Positions 56,807 to 64,000 of a DNA stretch of 64,000 bases are shown piece after piece; the first letter of the stretch is position 1; each line of letters begins with the position of its first letter. The DNA comes from Sphingopyxis sp. L1A2A. Lineage in GTDB: Bacteria; Pseudomonadota; Alphaproteobacteria; Sphingomonadales; Sphingomonadaceae. The notes below the pieces were generated by a model. It did no database searches, was not told the origin of the DNA, and saw only the letters and a program-made list of their open reading frames with translations. The position numbers and the translations under genes are program-made. The stretch is taken from positions 31,169-95,168 of the forward strand of contig NZ_SCOT01000012.1 of NCBI RefSeq assembly GCF_005502465.1, in the 5' to 3' direction.

Positions 56807-57091
56807 ATGACCAACAACAAATTCGCCGCCGCCATTGCCGCTTCGGCGACCGCGCTGGCGCTCGCCGGCGCCGCCTTTGCCGCCGATCGTCCGGCCAACA
56901 GTTCGGGTGCCGCCATCGGCGCCAGCGACACGGTCCATTGCTATGGCGTCAACAGTTGCAAAGGCACCGCCGACTGCAAGACCAGCGCCAATGAGTGTAA
57001 GGGTCACAATGAATGCAAGAACCAGGGCTTCAAGGCGATGGCCGCGGCGAAGTGCCTGACCGCCGGCGGCGTCATCGGCGACATCGGCTGA
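56807..57091 (+). CDS. bufA: Bufferin-type ribosomal peptide metallophore precursor (BufA2-like)
   Basis: A 94-residue exported precursor. Residues 1-26 are a signal peptide ([17 protein letters not shown]), a spacer follows, and the core has six cysteines at 45, 51, 57, 64, 70 and 83 in a repeated pattern ([27 protein letters not shown], then FKAMAAAKC). The pattern fits BufA2 bufferins, periplasmic peptides whose cysteines are converted by an MNIO enzyme to copper-binding heterocycles. The ATG at 56807 follows GGAGG by 7 bases. The next two genes encode the maturase and its partner. Assignment to BufA2 rather than DUF2282/BufA1 is inferred from the cysteine spacing. Confidence 0.82.
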   Translation: MTNNKFAAAIAASATALALAGAAFAADRPANSSGAAIGASDTVHCYGVNSCKGTADCKTSANECKGHNECKNQGFKAMAAAKCLTAGGVIGDIG

Positions 57092-57097
57092 CCTCGT

Positions 57098-57134
57098 CGC
57101 TTTCCGCGCGGCGTGTGACGCCGCGCGGAAAGCG
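57098..57134 (+). promoter_or_regulatory. 16-bp hairpin between bufA and bufB covering the bufB ribosome binding site
   Basis: CGCTTTCCGCGCGGCG (57098-57113) is perfectly complementary to CGCCGCGCGGAAAGCG (57119-57134), with a 5-base loop. No T run follows. The right arm contains GGAAAG, the only SD-like sequence before the bufB ATG at 57139. In RNA the hairpin would hide the site and also protect the bufA 3-prime end, giving much more peptide than enzyme. Confidence 0.75.
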
Positions 57135-57138
57135 ATCC

Positions 57139-58005
57139 ATGTCCAAAACGATGCCTGGCACCAAAGATCGCAACACACTTGCGTACCCGGGCTTCGGCCT
57201 TGGCCTGCGCCCCGATCATTATCGCGATTTTCTGGACGGGCCGCAGCCCGTCGAGTGGCTCGAGATCATTTCGGAAAACTTCATGGTGCCCGGCGGCAAG
57301 CCACTGGCGATGCTCGACGCCATCCGCGCCGATTACCCGATGGTCCTGCACGGCGTGTCGCTGTCGATCGGGTCGGTCGAACCGCTCGACAGAGGCTATC
57401 TTGCCGAGCTCAAGGCCTTGGCTGAACGGGTCGAACCCTTGTGGGTGTCGGACCATCTGTGCTGGACCGGGATCAACGCGCACAACAGCCACGATCTGTT
57501 GCCGCTCCCCTATGACGCGCCGACGCTCGATTGCGTCATCGACAATATTTCGCGGGTCCAGGACTATCTGGGCCGTCGCATCCTGATCGAAAATCCGTCG
57601 AGCTATGTGACCTTTCGCGCGTCCGACCGCAGCGAGTGGGAGTTTCTGGCCGAAATGGCGACGCGCGCCGATTGCCTGCTGCTTCTCGACGTCAACAATA
57701 TCTATGTCAGTGCGCGCAATCATGGCTTTCATCCGCATGATTATCTGGTTGGACTGCCCGCCGGGCGCGTTCAGCAAATCCATCTCGCCGGCCACAGCGA
57801 CATGGGTGATTATGTCATCGACACCCACGACGCCGACGTCTGCGATGCAGTGTGGGAATTATATGCCGACGCCTGCGGCCTGTTCGGGCCGGTCGCAACG
57901 ATGATCGAGCGCGATGACGACATCCCGCCGCTAGCCGCGCTGATCGCCGAACTCGACCATGCGCGCGCGGTCGCGGCGCGGATGTGCGAACCCTATTATG
58001 TCTGA
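57139..58005 (+). CDS. bufB: MNIO-family bufferin maturase (DUF692)
   Basis: A 288-residue TIM-barrel protein of DUF692, the multinuclear non-heme iron oxygenases. Likely metal ligands are His71 ([10 protein letters not shown]), Asp105-His106 (SDHLCWTG), Glu151-Asn152 (IENPSSY), Asp184 and Asn186 ([15 protein letters not shown]), His215 (IHLAGHSD), Asp228/His230 (DTHD) and Glu257 (IERDDDIP). The enzyme modifies cysteines of the bufA peptide. The start ATG is 47 bases after bufA, inside the base of a hairpin. It overlaps bufC by 8 bases. Confidence 0.93.
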   Translation: MSKTMPGTKDRNTLAYPGFGLGLRPDHYRDFLDGPQPVEWLEIISENFMVPGGKPLAMLDAIRADYPMVLHGVSLSIGSVEPLDRGYLAELKALAERVEPLWVSDHLCWTGINAHNSHDLLPLPYDAPTLDCVIDNISRVQDYLGRRILIENPSSYVTFRASDRSEWEFLAEMATRADCLLLLDVNNIYVSARNHGFHPHDYLVGLPAGRVQQIHLAGHSDMGDYVIDTHDADVCDAVWELYADACGLFGPVATMIERDDDIPPLAALIAELDHARAVAARMCEPYYV

Positions 58006-58765
58006 GGCGCTGCGCGCGATGCAGGCGCGTTTCCTGACCGGGGTGATCGATGGTGCCGCCGTTGCCGAGGCGTTGATCGTCGATGACGACATCGTCGGCG
58101 CGCGCCAGCGGCTCGACATCTATCGCCACAATTACCGCGCCAGCCTGACCGGCGTCCTGGCCGATCATTTTGCGCGGCTATTGGCCTATCTGGGTGACGA
58201 GCAGTTCGGCCGGGTGGCGCGCGCCTATGTGGCCGCGCATCGATCGAGCACGCGCAACCTGCGCTATTATGGCGGTGAATTTGCGGCGTTTCTCGCTCAG
58301 AATTTTCCCGAGGACGGCGAGCTTGCCGAACTGGCCATGCTCGACGGGGCGCTGCGCGCGGCGTTCGACGCGGCGGATGTCGCTGCGCTCGACGCCGCGC
58401 GCGTCGGTGCATTGGGTGACGGCTGGATCGACAGAGCGCTGTCGCTCCACCCGTCGGTGCGGCTGCTCGATTTTCGTTATAATAGCGCCGCAATCTGGAG
58501 CGCCCTTGACGGTGATCGAGAGCCGCCGCCGGTGACCCAGCTCCCCGGCCGGGTGCGCCTGCTCATCTGGCGCTGCGGACAGCAGCCCAGCTTTCGCAGC
58601 CTGTCGATGGACGAAGGCGCGGCGCTGGACCAATTGGCGGCGGGTTGCAGCTTCACCGCTCTTTGCGCCCGCACGATCGCCGTCGCCGGCGATCGTGCGG
58701 CGGCGACCGTTGCCGACTGGCTCGGCATCTGGCTTGCGGACGGAATTTTGGTCGCTGCCGACTAA
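57998..58765 (+). CDS. bufC: HvfC/BufC-type peptide modification partner (DUF2063)
   Basis: A 255-residue protein with the DUF2063 N-terminus: [60 protein letters not shown], the helical part once named putative DNA-binding. It is the usual second partner of MNIO enzymes and is thought to present the precursor. The C-terminal half is less conserved. It overlaps bufB by 8 bases (ATGTCTGA) and the convergent desaturase gene by 4. No DoxX-like fourth gene follows. Confidence 0.9.
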   Translation: MSEALRAMQARFLTGVIDGAAVAEALIVDDDIVGARQRLDIYRHNYRASLTGVLADHFARLLAYLGDEQFGRVARAYVAAHRSSTRNLRYYGGEFAAFLAQNFPEDGELAELAMLDGALRAAFDAADVAALDAARVGALGDGWIDRALSLHPSVRLLDFRYNSAAIWSALDGDREPPPVTQLPGRVRLLIWRCGQQPSFRSLSMDEGAALDQLAAGCSFTALCARTIAVAGDRAAATVADWLGIWLADGILVAAD

Positions 58766-59793
58766 GGTTTTGAGGTCACCTGCCGCAGCACCGCGGCGTA
58801 GCCCGGGGCGATCGTCATGGATTCGTGCCGCCCGGCGCGGCCGAGCATCGCGTGCACTTCGGCCAGCCGGTAACAGGGGACCCCCATGAACAGATGGTGT
58901 TCCGAATGATAATTCACCCAATATGGCGCAACTGTCGCGCGGGCGAGCCAGCCGGCGTGGGTGGTGCGGGCATGGGTGAACGGATCGTCGCTGCCGGTCG
59001 TGGTGCAGGCATGTTCGGCGATGTTGCGGATGCGCAGATAAAGCTGGAAGGTCGTCGCCAGCCCCGCGAGCCACAGCAGGTAGGGCGTCCAGCCATAGAG
59101 CGCGAGCGAGGCGGCAAGTAGCACCGCCTGGACGAACAGGAAGCGCCCGACCGCGCGCGCCACCGCCATCGCGCCCGCGATATCGACCGTCGGTGACGTC
59201 ATGCCGTCGTCGGACTGTTTGTTGAACGGCGTTCCCGCGGTGGTGCTGGCGCGGCCCTTTTCGACCGCTTCGCCGCGCAGCATGGCTTTCAGCCCGACGA
59301 GCGCAAAGCCGAATTGCGCCAGCCGCTGCTTGAAAAAGGTCCGCCCAGTCAGATCACGCAATATCTTGCGGCCCAGACTGGCGCGGGTGGCGGGAAAGGG
59401 TTTCGACAGCGACAGGTCGGGGTCTTCGACCTGCTGGGTGAATTTGTGATGCTGAAGATGATAGGTGCGATAGGCGATCAGGTCTGATCCGACCGCGGCG
59501 CCGGTCAGCCATTGGCCAAGGAAATTGTTGGTCTTGCGCACCGGATGCAGCAGGCCGTGCGCGGCATCGTGCATCAGGATGGCGAGGCCGAGCTGGCGAC
59601 CCCCGACAAAGACGACGGCGAGGGCCCAAGCGGCGGGGTTTTGCGACCATGCCGCGATCCCGACCAGCGCGATGCTGACGATCCACGCATGGGCGACCAG
59701 CCAGATGCCCCGCCAGCGCGATGCGGCGGTGATCGCCGCCCATTGGCTGCGGTCGAAAAAGCGGTCGGGCGGGAGCAGGCGGACGGCGGGCAT
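58762..59793 (-). CDS. Membrane fatty acid desaturase
   Basis: A 343-residue membrane desaturase with three histidine boxes: HDAAH, HLQHH and HSEHH, binding the di-iron site, and about four membrane segments (IVSIALVGIAAW, LAVVFVGGRQLGLAILM, FLFVQAVLLAASLALY). It introduces a double bond into acyl chains or a related lipid. It is shorter than plant-type delta enzymes. It converges on bufC with a 4-base overlap and is unlikely to belong to the bufferin operon. Confidence 0.93.
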   Translation of the reverse strand: MPAVRLLPPDRFFDRSQWAAITAASRWRGIWLVAHAWIVSIALVGIAAWSQNPAAWALAVVFVGGRQLGLAILMHDAAHGLLHPVRKTNNFLGQWLTGAAVGSDLIAYRTYHLQHHKFTQQVEDPDLSLSKPFPATRASLGRKILRDLTGRTFFKQRLAQFGFALVGLKAMLRGEAVEKGRASTTAGTPFNKQSDDGMTSPTVDIAGAMAVARAVGRFLFVQAVLLAASLALYGWTPYLLWLAGLATTFQLYLRIRNIAEHACTTTGSDDPFTHARTTHAGWLARATVAPYWVNYHSEHHLFMGVPCYRLAEVHAMLGRAGRHESMTIAPGYAAVLRQVTSKP

Positions 59794-60000
59794 AAGCCCC
59801 TATAACAAGTTGCGATGCGAAACGGAATAGCGTCCATAATGGCACAAGAACGGGGTAAACGCCCGCGCCGTGGTAAGGATTTGGCAACCTCTATTTGGCC
59901 ACTGAACCGGGTGGACCAGACGAGCAGGACAAGCGGGAAATTGGGGGTTCGGCGTAATATCATCCGGCCGGCGGTCGGCGAGTTGGTGACCGGTGAATCG

Positions 60001-62580
60001 ATGTTCGATTCGCCCGAGTTCGTGACGCGCCTGCTGCGCGTGGCCCAGCTGTGGCATTATGTGCTGATCAGCCGTGTTCTGGCGTTTTTTACCTTCGCGT
60101 TCGCGCCGGGGGTTACCGGTTTCCTGATGCACCCGTCGCAATGGCTGGTGATGGCGGCGGGCCTGTTCTGCGATCTGGTGCTGACGATCATGGGGCAGGC
60201 GATGCGCCGGCCGCGCCCATGGCTGCAGCAAAGATTACGGCCGGTGGTGATGGTCGGCACGGGGCTGATCGCGCTGGGCAGCCTGTTCAATGCCGCCGCG
60301 ATGTTCGCGGCGGTCGCGGTTCCCGACGGTCGCGATTATTTCGATGCGTTCACCGCGATCCAGATCGGGTCGCTGCTTGTCGCCGCTTCGGCGGTGGCAA
60401 TCGTCCGCCCCGCCTTTTTCGCCTTTGCCGGTGCGACGGCATTGGGCGGTGCGATCGGCATCGCGTCCTGGCCGTTCGCGGTCGCGGGGTTTGTCTTCCT
60501 GGGCCTGCTGATCGTGATGATGCGCGAAGACATCCGCCATCAGCGCCGCGCGACGCGGGCGCAGCGGTTGTCGGTCAGCGACCAGCAGCGCGCGCTCAAC
60601 CTGATGCGCGATTTTGAACGCGCCGGGCGCGGCTGGTTCTGGGAAACCGATCGCCACGGCCAACTCGTCTATATTTCGGCGACCGTCGCCGCGCGGCTGG
60701 GGCAGGCGCCGTCCGACCTGGTCGGCCGACCGTTCACCGACATCATCCGCAAACGCATCGGCAACGACGAGAGCGAGGAGCGGACGCTGGGCTTCAGCCT
60801 GTCGTCGCGCACCCCGTTCAAGGAATTGACGGTGCAGGCCGCGGTCGTCGGCGAGGAACGCTGGTGGTCGATCTCGGGCCAGCCGATCAGCAATGCGCTG
60901 GGCAATTTTCAGGGGTTTCGCGGCAGCGGCACCGATTTGACCGACAAGAAGAGGTCGGAGCGAGAGATCAACCAGCTGGCGCGTTACGACACGCTGACCG
61001 GCCTCGCCAACCGGCGCCACATCACCGACCTGCTCGAACGCGCGCTCAAAAGCCATATCGGGCAGCCGCAGCCGTGCGCGCTGCTGTTGATGGACCTCGA
61101 TCGCTTCAAGGCGGTGAACGATACGCTGGGGCATCCGGTCGGCGACCAGCTGTTGCAACAGGTCGCGGGGCGGCTGACCCAGATTGTCGGCGACAAGGGG
61201 CAGGTCGGGCGGCTGGGCGGCGACGAGTTCCAGATCGTCGTGCCGCAGCTGAGCCAGCCTGAAAAGCTGGCGGGGATCGCCAATGCGATCATTCTGAGCC
61301 TGGCAAAGCCCTTTTCGATTGAGGGCGAGCAGGTGCGTATCGGCTGTTCGGTCGGGATCGCGGTGTCGGACGGGCAGGGGGTGTCTGCGTCGGCGCTGGT
61401 CCGCAACGCCGACCTCGCGCTTTACGCCGCCAAGGACGCCGGGCGCGGCGTCTATCGTTTCTATGCCGATGCGATGCACAATCAGGCGAGCGAGCGCAAG
61501 GCGATCGAGGATGCGCTGCGCGACGCGCTGGTCAAGGACGAGCTGCGGCTTCTCTATCAGCCGATCGTCGATGTGCAGAGCGAGCGGATCACCGGGTTCG
61601 AAGCACTGATCCGCTGGCATCACGCGACCGAGGGCATGATCAGCCCGTCGAAATTCATCCCGATCGCCGAGGAATCGAACCTGATCGTGCCGATCGGCGA
61701 GTGGATCATCCGCACCGCCTGCGCCAGCATCGCGCTGCTTGGCCCCGGGTACCGGGTTGCCGTTAACGTCTCGCCGCGCCAGTTCGCCAATGAAAAGCTG
61801 CCCGCGACGATTCTGAGCGCGGTGTCGGCGGCGGGCATCCGCCCCGAACAGCTGGAGCTCGAGATTACCGAAGGGGTGTTCCTCGACGAGAGCCCCGAAA
61901 ATCTGGCGATGTTCCAGAAATTGAAACGGACCGGGGTGCGGCTGGCGCTCGACGATTTCGGCACCGGCTATTCGGCGCTCGGTTATTTGAAGAAGGCGCC
62001 GTTCGACAAGATCAAGATTGATCAGAGTTTTGTGCTGGGCGCAGCCGATCCGAGCAGCATGAACGCCGCGATCATCTCGTCGATCGTTGGGCTTGCCACC
62101 GCGCTCAAGATGGAAACGACCGCCGAGGGGGTCGAGACGCATGACGATCTGGCGCTGATCCGCGGGCTGGGGTGCAGCCATGTCCAAGGCTATATCTATG
62201 GGCGCCCGATGGAGCTGGCCGAGGTGCTGGCGCTGCTGCGCGATGGCGGCGGACGCGCCGAGGCGCAAGGTTTCAAGAGCGCGCGCGAGCCGCGGCTGAC
62301 TATTTTCCGCACGATCCAGGTCGCAAGTGGCGGGCATCAGTATGAAGCGATTATCCGCAATATGTCGCCGCGCGGCGCGCTGATCGAAGGATTGTGGAAC
62401 GTCCCGCCGGGGACGCCGCTGACGTTGGAGTTCGGCCCAGACAACAGCATCAATGCAGAGGCACGCTGGTCAACAGATAACCGCGTCGGGGTGAAATTTG
62501 CCGAGGCGGTCGATATGGATGCGTTGCTTGGGACTAAGGCGGTGACACCAGCGCGGGGAACGGTGCGGCGCGCGGCTTGA
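60001..62580 (+). CDS. Membrane PAS-GGDEF-EAL-PilZ protein
   Basis: About 859 residues if the ATG at 60001 is used (ATGs at 59839 and 59815 are in frame, but the stretch between does not look coding). Several membrane segments lie in the first 180 residues, followed by a PAS domain (WFWETDRHGQLVYISATVAARLG), GGDEF with intact GGDEF at 406-410, EAL with EAL at 534-536 and DDFGTGYSALGYL, and a C-terminal PilZ-like region (RNMSPRGALIEG). It may both make and degrade c-di-GMP, with PilZ sensing it. Divergent from the desaturase gene. Confidence 0.88.
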   Translation: MFDSPEFVTRLLRVAQLWHYVLISRVLAFFTFAFAPGVTGFLMHPSQWLVMAAGLFCDLVLTIMGQAMRRPRPWLQQRLRPVVMVGTGLIALGSLFNAAAMFAAVAVPDGRDYFDAFTAIQIGSLLVAASAVAIVRPAFFAFAGATALGGAIGIASWPFAVAGFVFLGLLIVMMREDIRHQRRATRAQRLSVSDQQRALNLMRDFERAGRGWFWETDRHGQLVYISATVAARLGQAPSDLVGRPFTDIIRKRIGNDESEERTLGFSLSSRTPFKELTVQAAVVGEERWWSISGQPISNALGNFQGFRGSGTDLTDKKRSEREINQLARYDTLTGLANRRHITDLLERALKSHIGQPQPCALLLMDLDRFKAVNDTLGHPVGDQLLQQVAGRLTQIVGDKGQVGRLGGDEFQIVVPQLSQPEKLAGIANAIILSLAKPFSIEGEQVRIGCSVGIAVSDGQGVSASALVRNADLALYAAKDAGRGVYRFYADAMHNQASERKAIEDALRDALVKDELRLLYQPIVDVQSERITGFEALIRWHHATEGMISPSKFIPIAEESNLIVPIGEWIIRTACASIALLGPGYRVAVNVSPRQFANEKLPATILSAVSAAGIRPEQLELEITEGVFLDESPENLAMFQKLKRTGVRLALDDFGTGYSALGYLKKAPFDKIKIDQSFVLGAADPSSMNAAIISSIVGLATALKMETTAEGVETHDDLALIRGLGCSHVQGYIYGRPMELAEVLALLRDGGGRAEAQGFKSAREPRLTIFRTIQVASGGHQYEAIIRNMSPRGALIEGLWNVPPGTPLTLEFGPDNSINAEARWSTDNRVGVKFAEAVDMDALLGTKAVTPARGTVRRAA

Positions 62581-62587
62581 ACACCTC

Positions 62588-62665
62588 CGTCATCCCGGCG
62601 AAGGCCGGGATCTCACCCTCTCGAACAAACGCATCGGCGAGATCCCGGCTTTCGCCGGGATGACG
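62588..62665. repeat. Hairpin repeat (family C)
   Basis: CGTCATCCCGGCGAAGGCCG on the left and CCCGGCTTTCGCCGGGATGA on the right, around CTCACCCTCTCGAACAAACG. It lies between the converging GGDEF-EAL and amidohydrolase genes and can fold over almost its full length. Confidence 0.75.
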
Positions 62666-62676
62666 GGGTGGGACAA

Positions 62677-63948
62677 TCAATCCGCTACCCGCCCGCGCAC
62701 CATCACCCACTCGACCTTTTCCAATACCGTCACATCGGCCAGCGGATCGCCGCTGACCGCGATCATGTCGGCTGACATGCCCGGAGCCAGACGGCCGATC
62801 TCGCTGTCCATCGACAGCGCTTTTGCCGCGACCGTCGTGGCACTCGCCAGCGCCTCGCGCGGGGTCAGTCCGGCCTTGACCAGCAGCGCAAACTCGCTGC
62901 CGTTGCGGCCATGATCGAACACGCCGGCGTCGGTGCCAAAGGCGACCGGAACGCCCATCGCCTTGGCGCGGGTGACCGCCTTGCCGACGCTGCCCAAGGT
63001 CATGCGGACCTTTTCCTCGACCGTCGGGGTGTAGATGCCTTTGCCCAGCCGCTCGCGGATGCCCTCGAACGCCATCAGCGTCGGGACCAGATAGGTGCCC
63101 TTCGCCTTCATCACTTTCAGCGCCGCATCGTCGGCGAAGGTGCCATGGTCGATCGTGTCGATCCCGGCGGCTGCCGACGCCTCGATGCCGCGCGCGCCAT
63201 GCGCGTGCGCCATGACCTTCAGCCCCAGCGAGTGGGCGGTGTCGGCAATGCTTTGCAGTTCGGGGCTGGTGAAATGCCCCTCCAGCCCGCGGCCTTGCTG
63301 TGACAAGACGCCGCCGGTCGCGGTGATCTTGATGATGTCGGCGCCCGCGCGTGATGCCTTGCGCACCTTTTCGGCGCATTCGAGCGCGCCGGTGCAGGTA
63401 TAGCCCTGATCGAGCACGTCATGGACGTCCTCGCGAAAGCCGGTGACGTCGCCATGCCCGCCGATGATCGACAGCGCCGGACCGGCGGCGATGATCCGCG
63501 GTCCGGTGATGAACCTCGCGGCGGTGCCGCGGCGCAGCGAAAAGGCGCTATATTGCGCCGATCCCGCCTCGCGCACCGTGGTGAACCCGGCGCGCAGGGT
63601 GATGCCGGCATTTTTGACGCCGACGACGACGCCCCACTCGTCGGGATCGACCGCTTCGCTGCGGAAATCGCCGCCGGGATCGCCGGTCAGATGGACGTGG
63701 AGGTCGATCAGGCCGGGGAGCAGCGTCTTGTCGCCCAGATCGACGATTTCGGCATCGGCGGGCGCGGCGGCGCGGCCGGGGGTGATCGAGGTGATGCGAT
63801 CGTCGGTGATGACGATCGTCGATGGCCCCTGCGCGGGCTTGTCGGCGTCGGTAATGACGCGCCCGGCGTATACGACGGTGGTTTTGGCGTTTGCCGCGGT
63901 GCCGAGCAGTGCCAGCGTGAGCGCCGCAAGCATTCCGAATTTTCGCAT
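62677..63948 (-). CDS. Secreted amidohydrolase (imidazolonepropionase-like family)
   Basis: A 423-residue enzyme with a signal peptide (MRKFGMLAALTLALLGTAANA) and the amidohydrolase_1 barrel: LPGLIDLHVHLTGDPGG (HxH metal pair), GADIIKITATGGVLSQ (carboxylated Lys region), KVMAHAHG, GIDTIDHGTFADD and VPVAFGTDAGVFDHGRNGSEF. It fits secreted Xaa-Pro/metal-dependent amidohydrolases of COG1228. Substrate unknown; dipeptides are typical. The ATG at 63948 has AGGGGA upstream. Confidence 0.9.
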   Translation of the reverse strand: MRKFGMLAALTLALLGTAANAKTTVVYAGRVITDADKPAQGPSTIVITDDRITSITPGRAAAPADAEIVDLGDKTLLPGLIDLHVHLTGDPGGDFRSEAVDPDEWGVVVGVKNAGITLRAGFTTVREAGSAQYSAFSLRRGTAARFITGPRIIAAGPALSIIGGHGDVTGFREDVHDVLDQGYTCTGALECAEKVRKASRAGADIIKITATGGVLSQQGRGLEGHFTSPELQSIADTAHSLGLKVMAHAHGARGIEASAAAGIDTIDHGTFADDAALKVMKAKGTYLVPTLMAFEGIRERLGKGIYTPTVEEKVRMTLGSVGKAVTRAKAMGVPVAFGTDAGVFDHGRNGSEFALLVKAGLTPREALASATTVAAKALSMDSEIGRLAPGMSADMIAVSGDPLADVTVLEKVEWVMVRGRVAD

Positions 63949-64000
63949 GAAGATTCCCCTGTCCTGATCCGGCATCGTGACGCGTGGGGCGGGGGAGGGC

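Noticed and set aside
57998..58765. DUF2063 protein as a DNA-binding regulator
   Set aside because: The old domain name suggests DNA binding, but linkage to DUF692 and the overlap point to a peptide modification partner.
59815..60000. Upstream start of the GGDEF-EAL protein
   Set aside because: The extra 54-62 residues are Arg-rich and atypical, and the ATG at 60001 begins just before the hydrophobic region; kept as an alternative only.

Overview
The window reads as a chromosomal segment of a high-GC alphaproteobacterium of the order Sphingomonadales, probably Sphingopyxis-like. This is inferred from gene orders (rpmF-plsX-fabH-ihfA-merR, aroQ-accB-accC, divergent pyrC/ygfZ), a class I lysyl-tRNA synthetase, alphaproteobacterial ribosomal and RNA polymerase proteins, and several families of short dispersed hairpin repeats between genes. 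I see no rRNA or tRNA gene, no transposase, no CRISPR array and no phage gene. This is core chromosome with small accessory pockets.

Layout. 1-6 kb: cytochrome c maturation exporter ccmAB with a small metallopeptidase, a pterin dehydratase, a DUF1275 membrane protein, an amino acid permease, and a PadR regulator with a DUF2218 protein. 6-7.5 kb: rplJ-rplL with its own promoter and an attenuator-like hairpin in the leader. 7.5-16.4 kb: unrelated genes (a Pro/Ala-rich envelope protein, an ATP-grasp/nucleotidyltransferase pair, a carotenoid oxygenase with a divergent TetR regulator, a MASE1-PAS-GGDEF cyclase, an XRE/DUF2975 pair, DUF4197). These separate rplJL from rpoB-rpoC (16.9-25.4 kb), which has its own sigma70-like promoter and a second attenuator-like hairpin. 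25.6-31 kb: secreted and membrane proteins, recF, an ArsC-family protein and two L,D-transpeptidases. 31-35.4 kb: accC, accB, aroQ, thiS, thiG, amidohydrolase. 35.4-45 kb: small stress and envelope proteins, rarD, pyrC, ygfZ, a retropepsin-like protease, a metallo-beta-lactamase-fold hydrolase, a MAPEG protein. 45-48.4 kb: rpmF, plsX, fabH, ihfA, merR. 49-56.7 kb: SixA-like phosphatase, DinG-like helicase, PilZ protein, dehydrogenase, lysK, DUF3291, a short asparaginase-domain protein. 56.7-58.8 kb: a three-gene bufferin-type metallophore operon. 58.8-64 kb: fatty acid desaturase, a membrane PAS-GGDEF-EAL-PilZ protein, and a secreted amidohydrolase.

The most interesting locus is 56729-58765. 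A small secreted peptide with a ladder of six cysteines is followed by a DUF692/MNIO maturase and a DUF2063 partner. The promoter resembles the Caulobacter SigF-type ECF consensus. A 16-bp perfect hairpin between the peptide and maturase genes buries the maturase ribosome binding site, which could keep peptide in large excess over enzyme. The system type is known (bufferins/MNIO RiPPs). The exact peptide variant, the sequestering hairpin and the lack of a DoxX-like fourth gene are the new elements.

A second theme is c-di-GMP: the window carries a GGDEF cyclase, a GGDEF-EAL-PilZ hybrid and a stand-alone PilZ protein. A third is the split rplJL/rpoBC cluster, in which both halves have a promoter and a hairpin with six T residues about 50-60 nt before the start codon.
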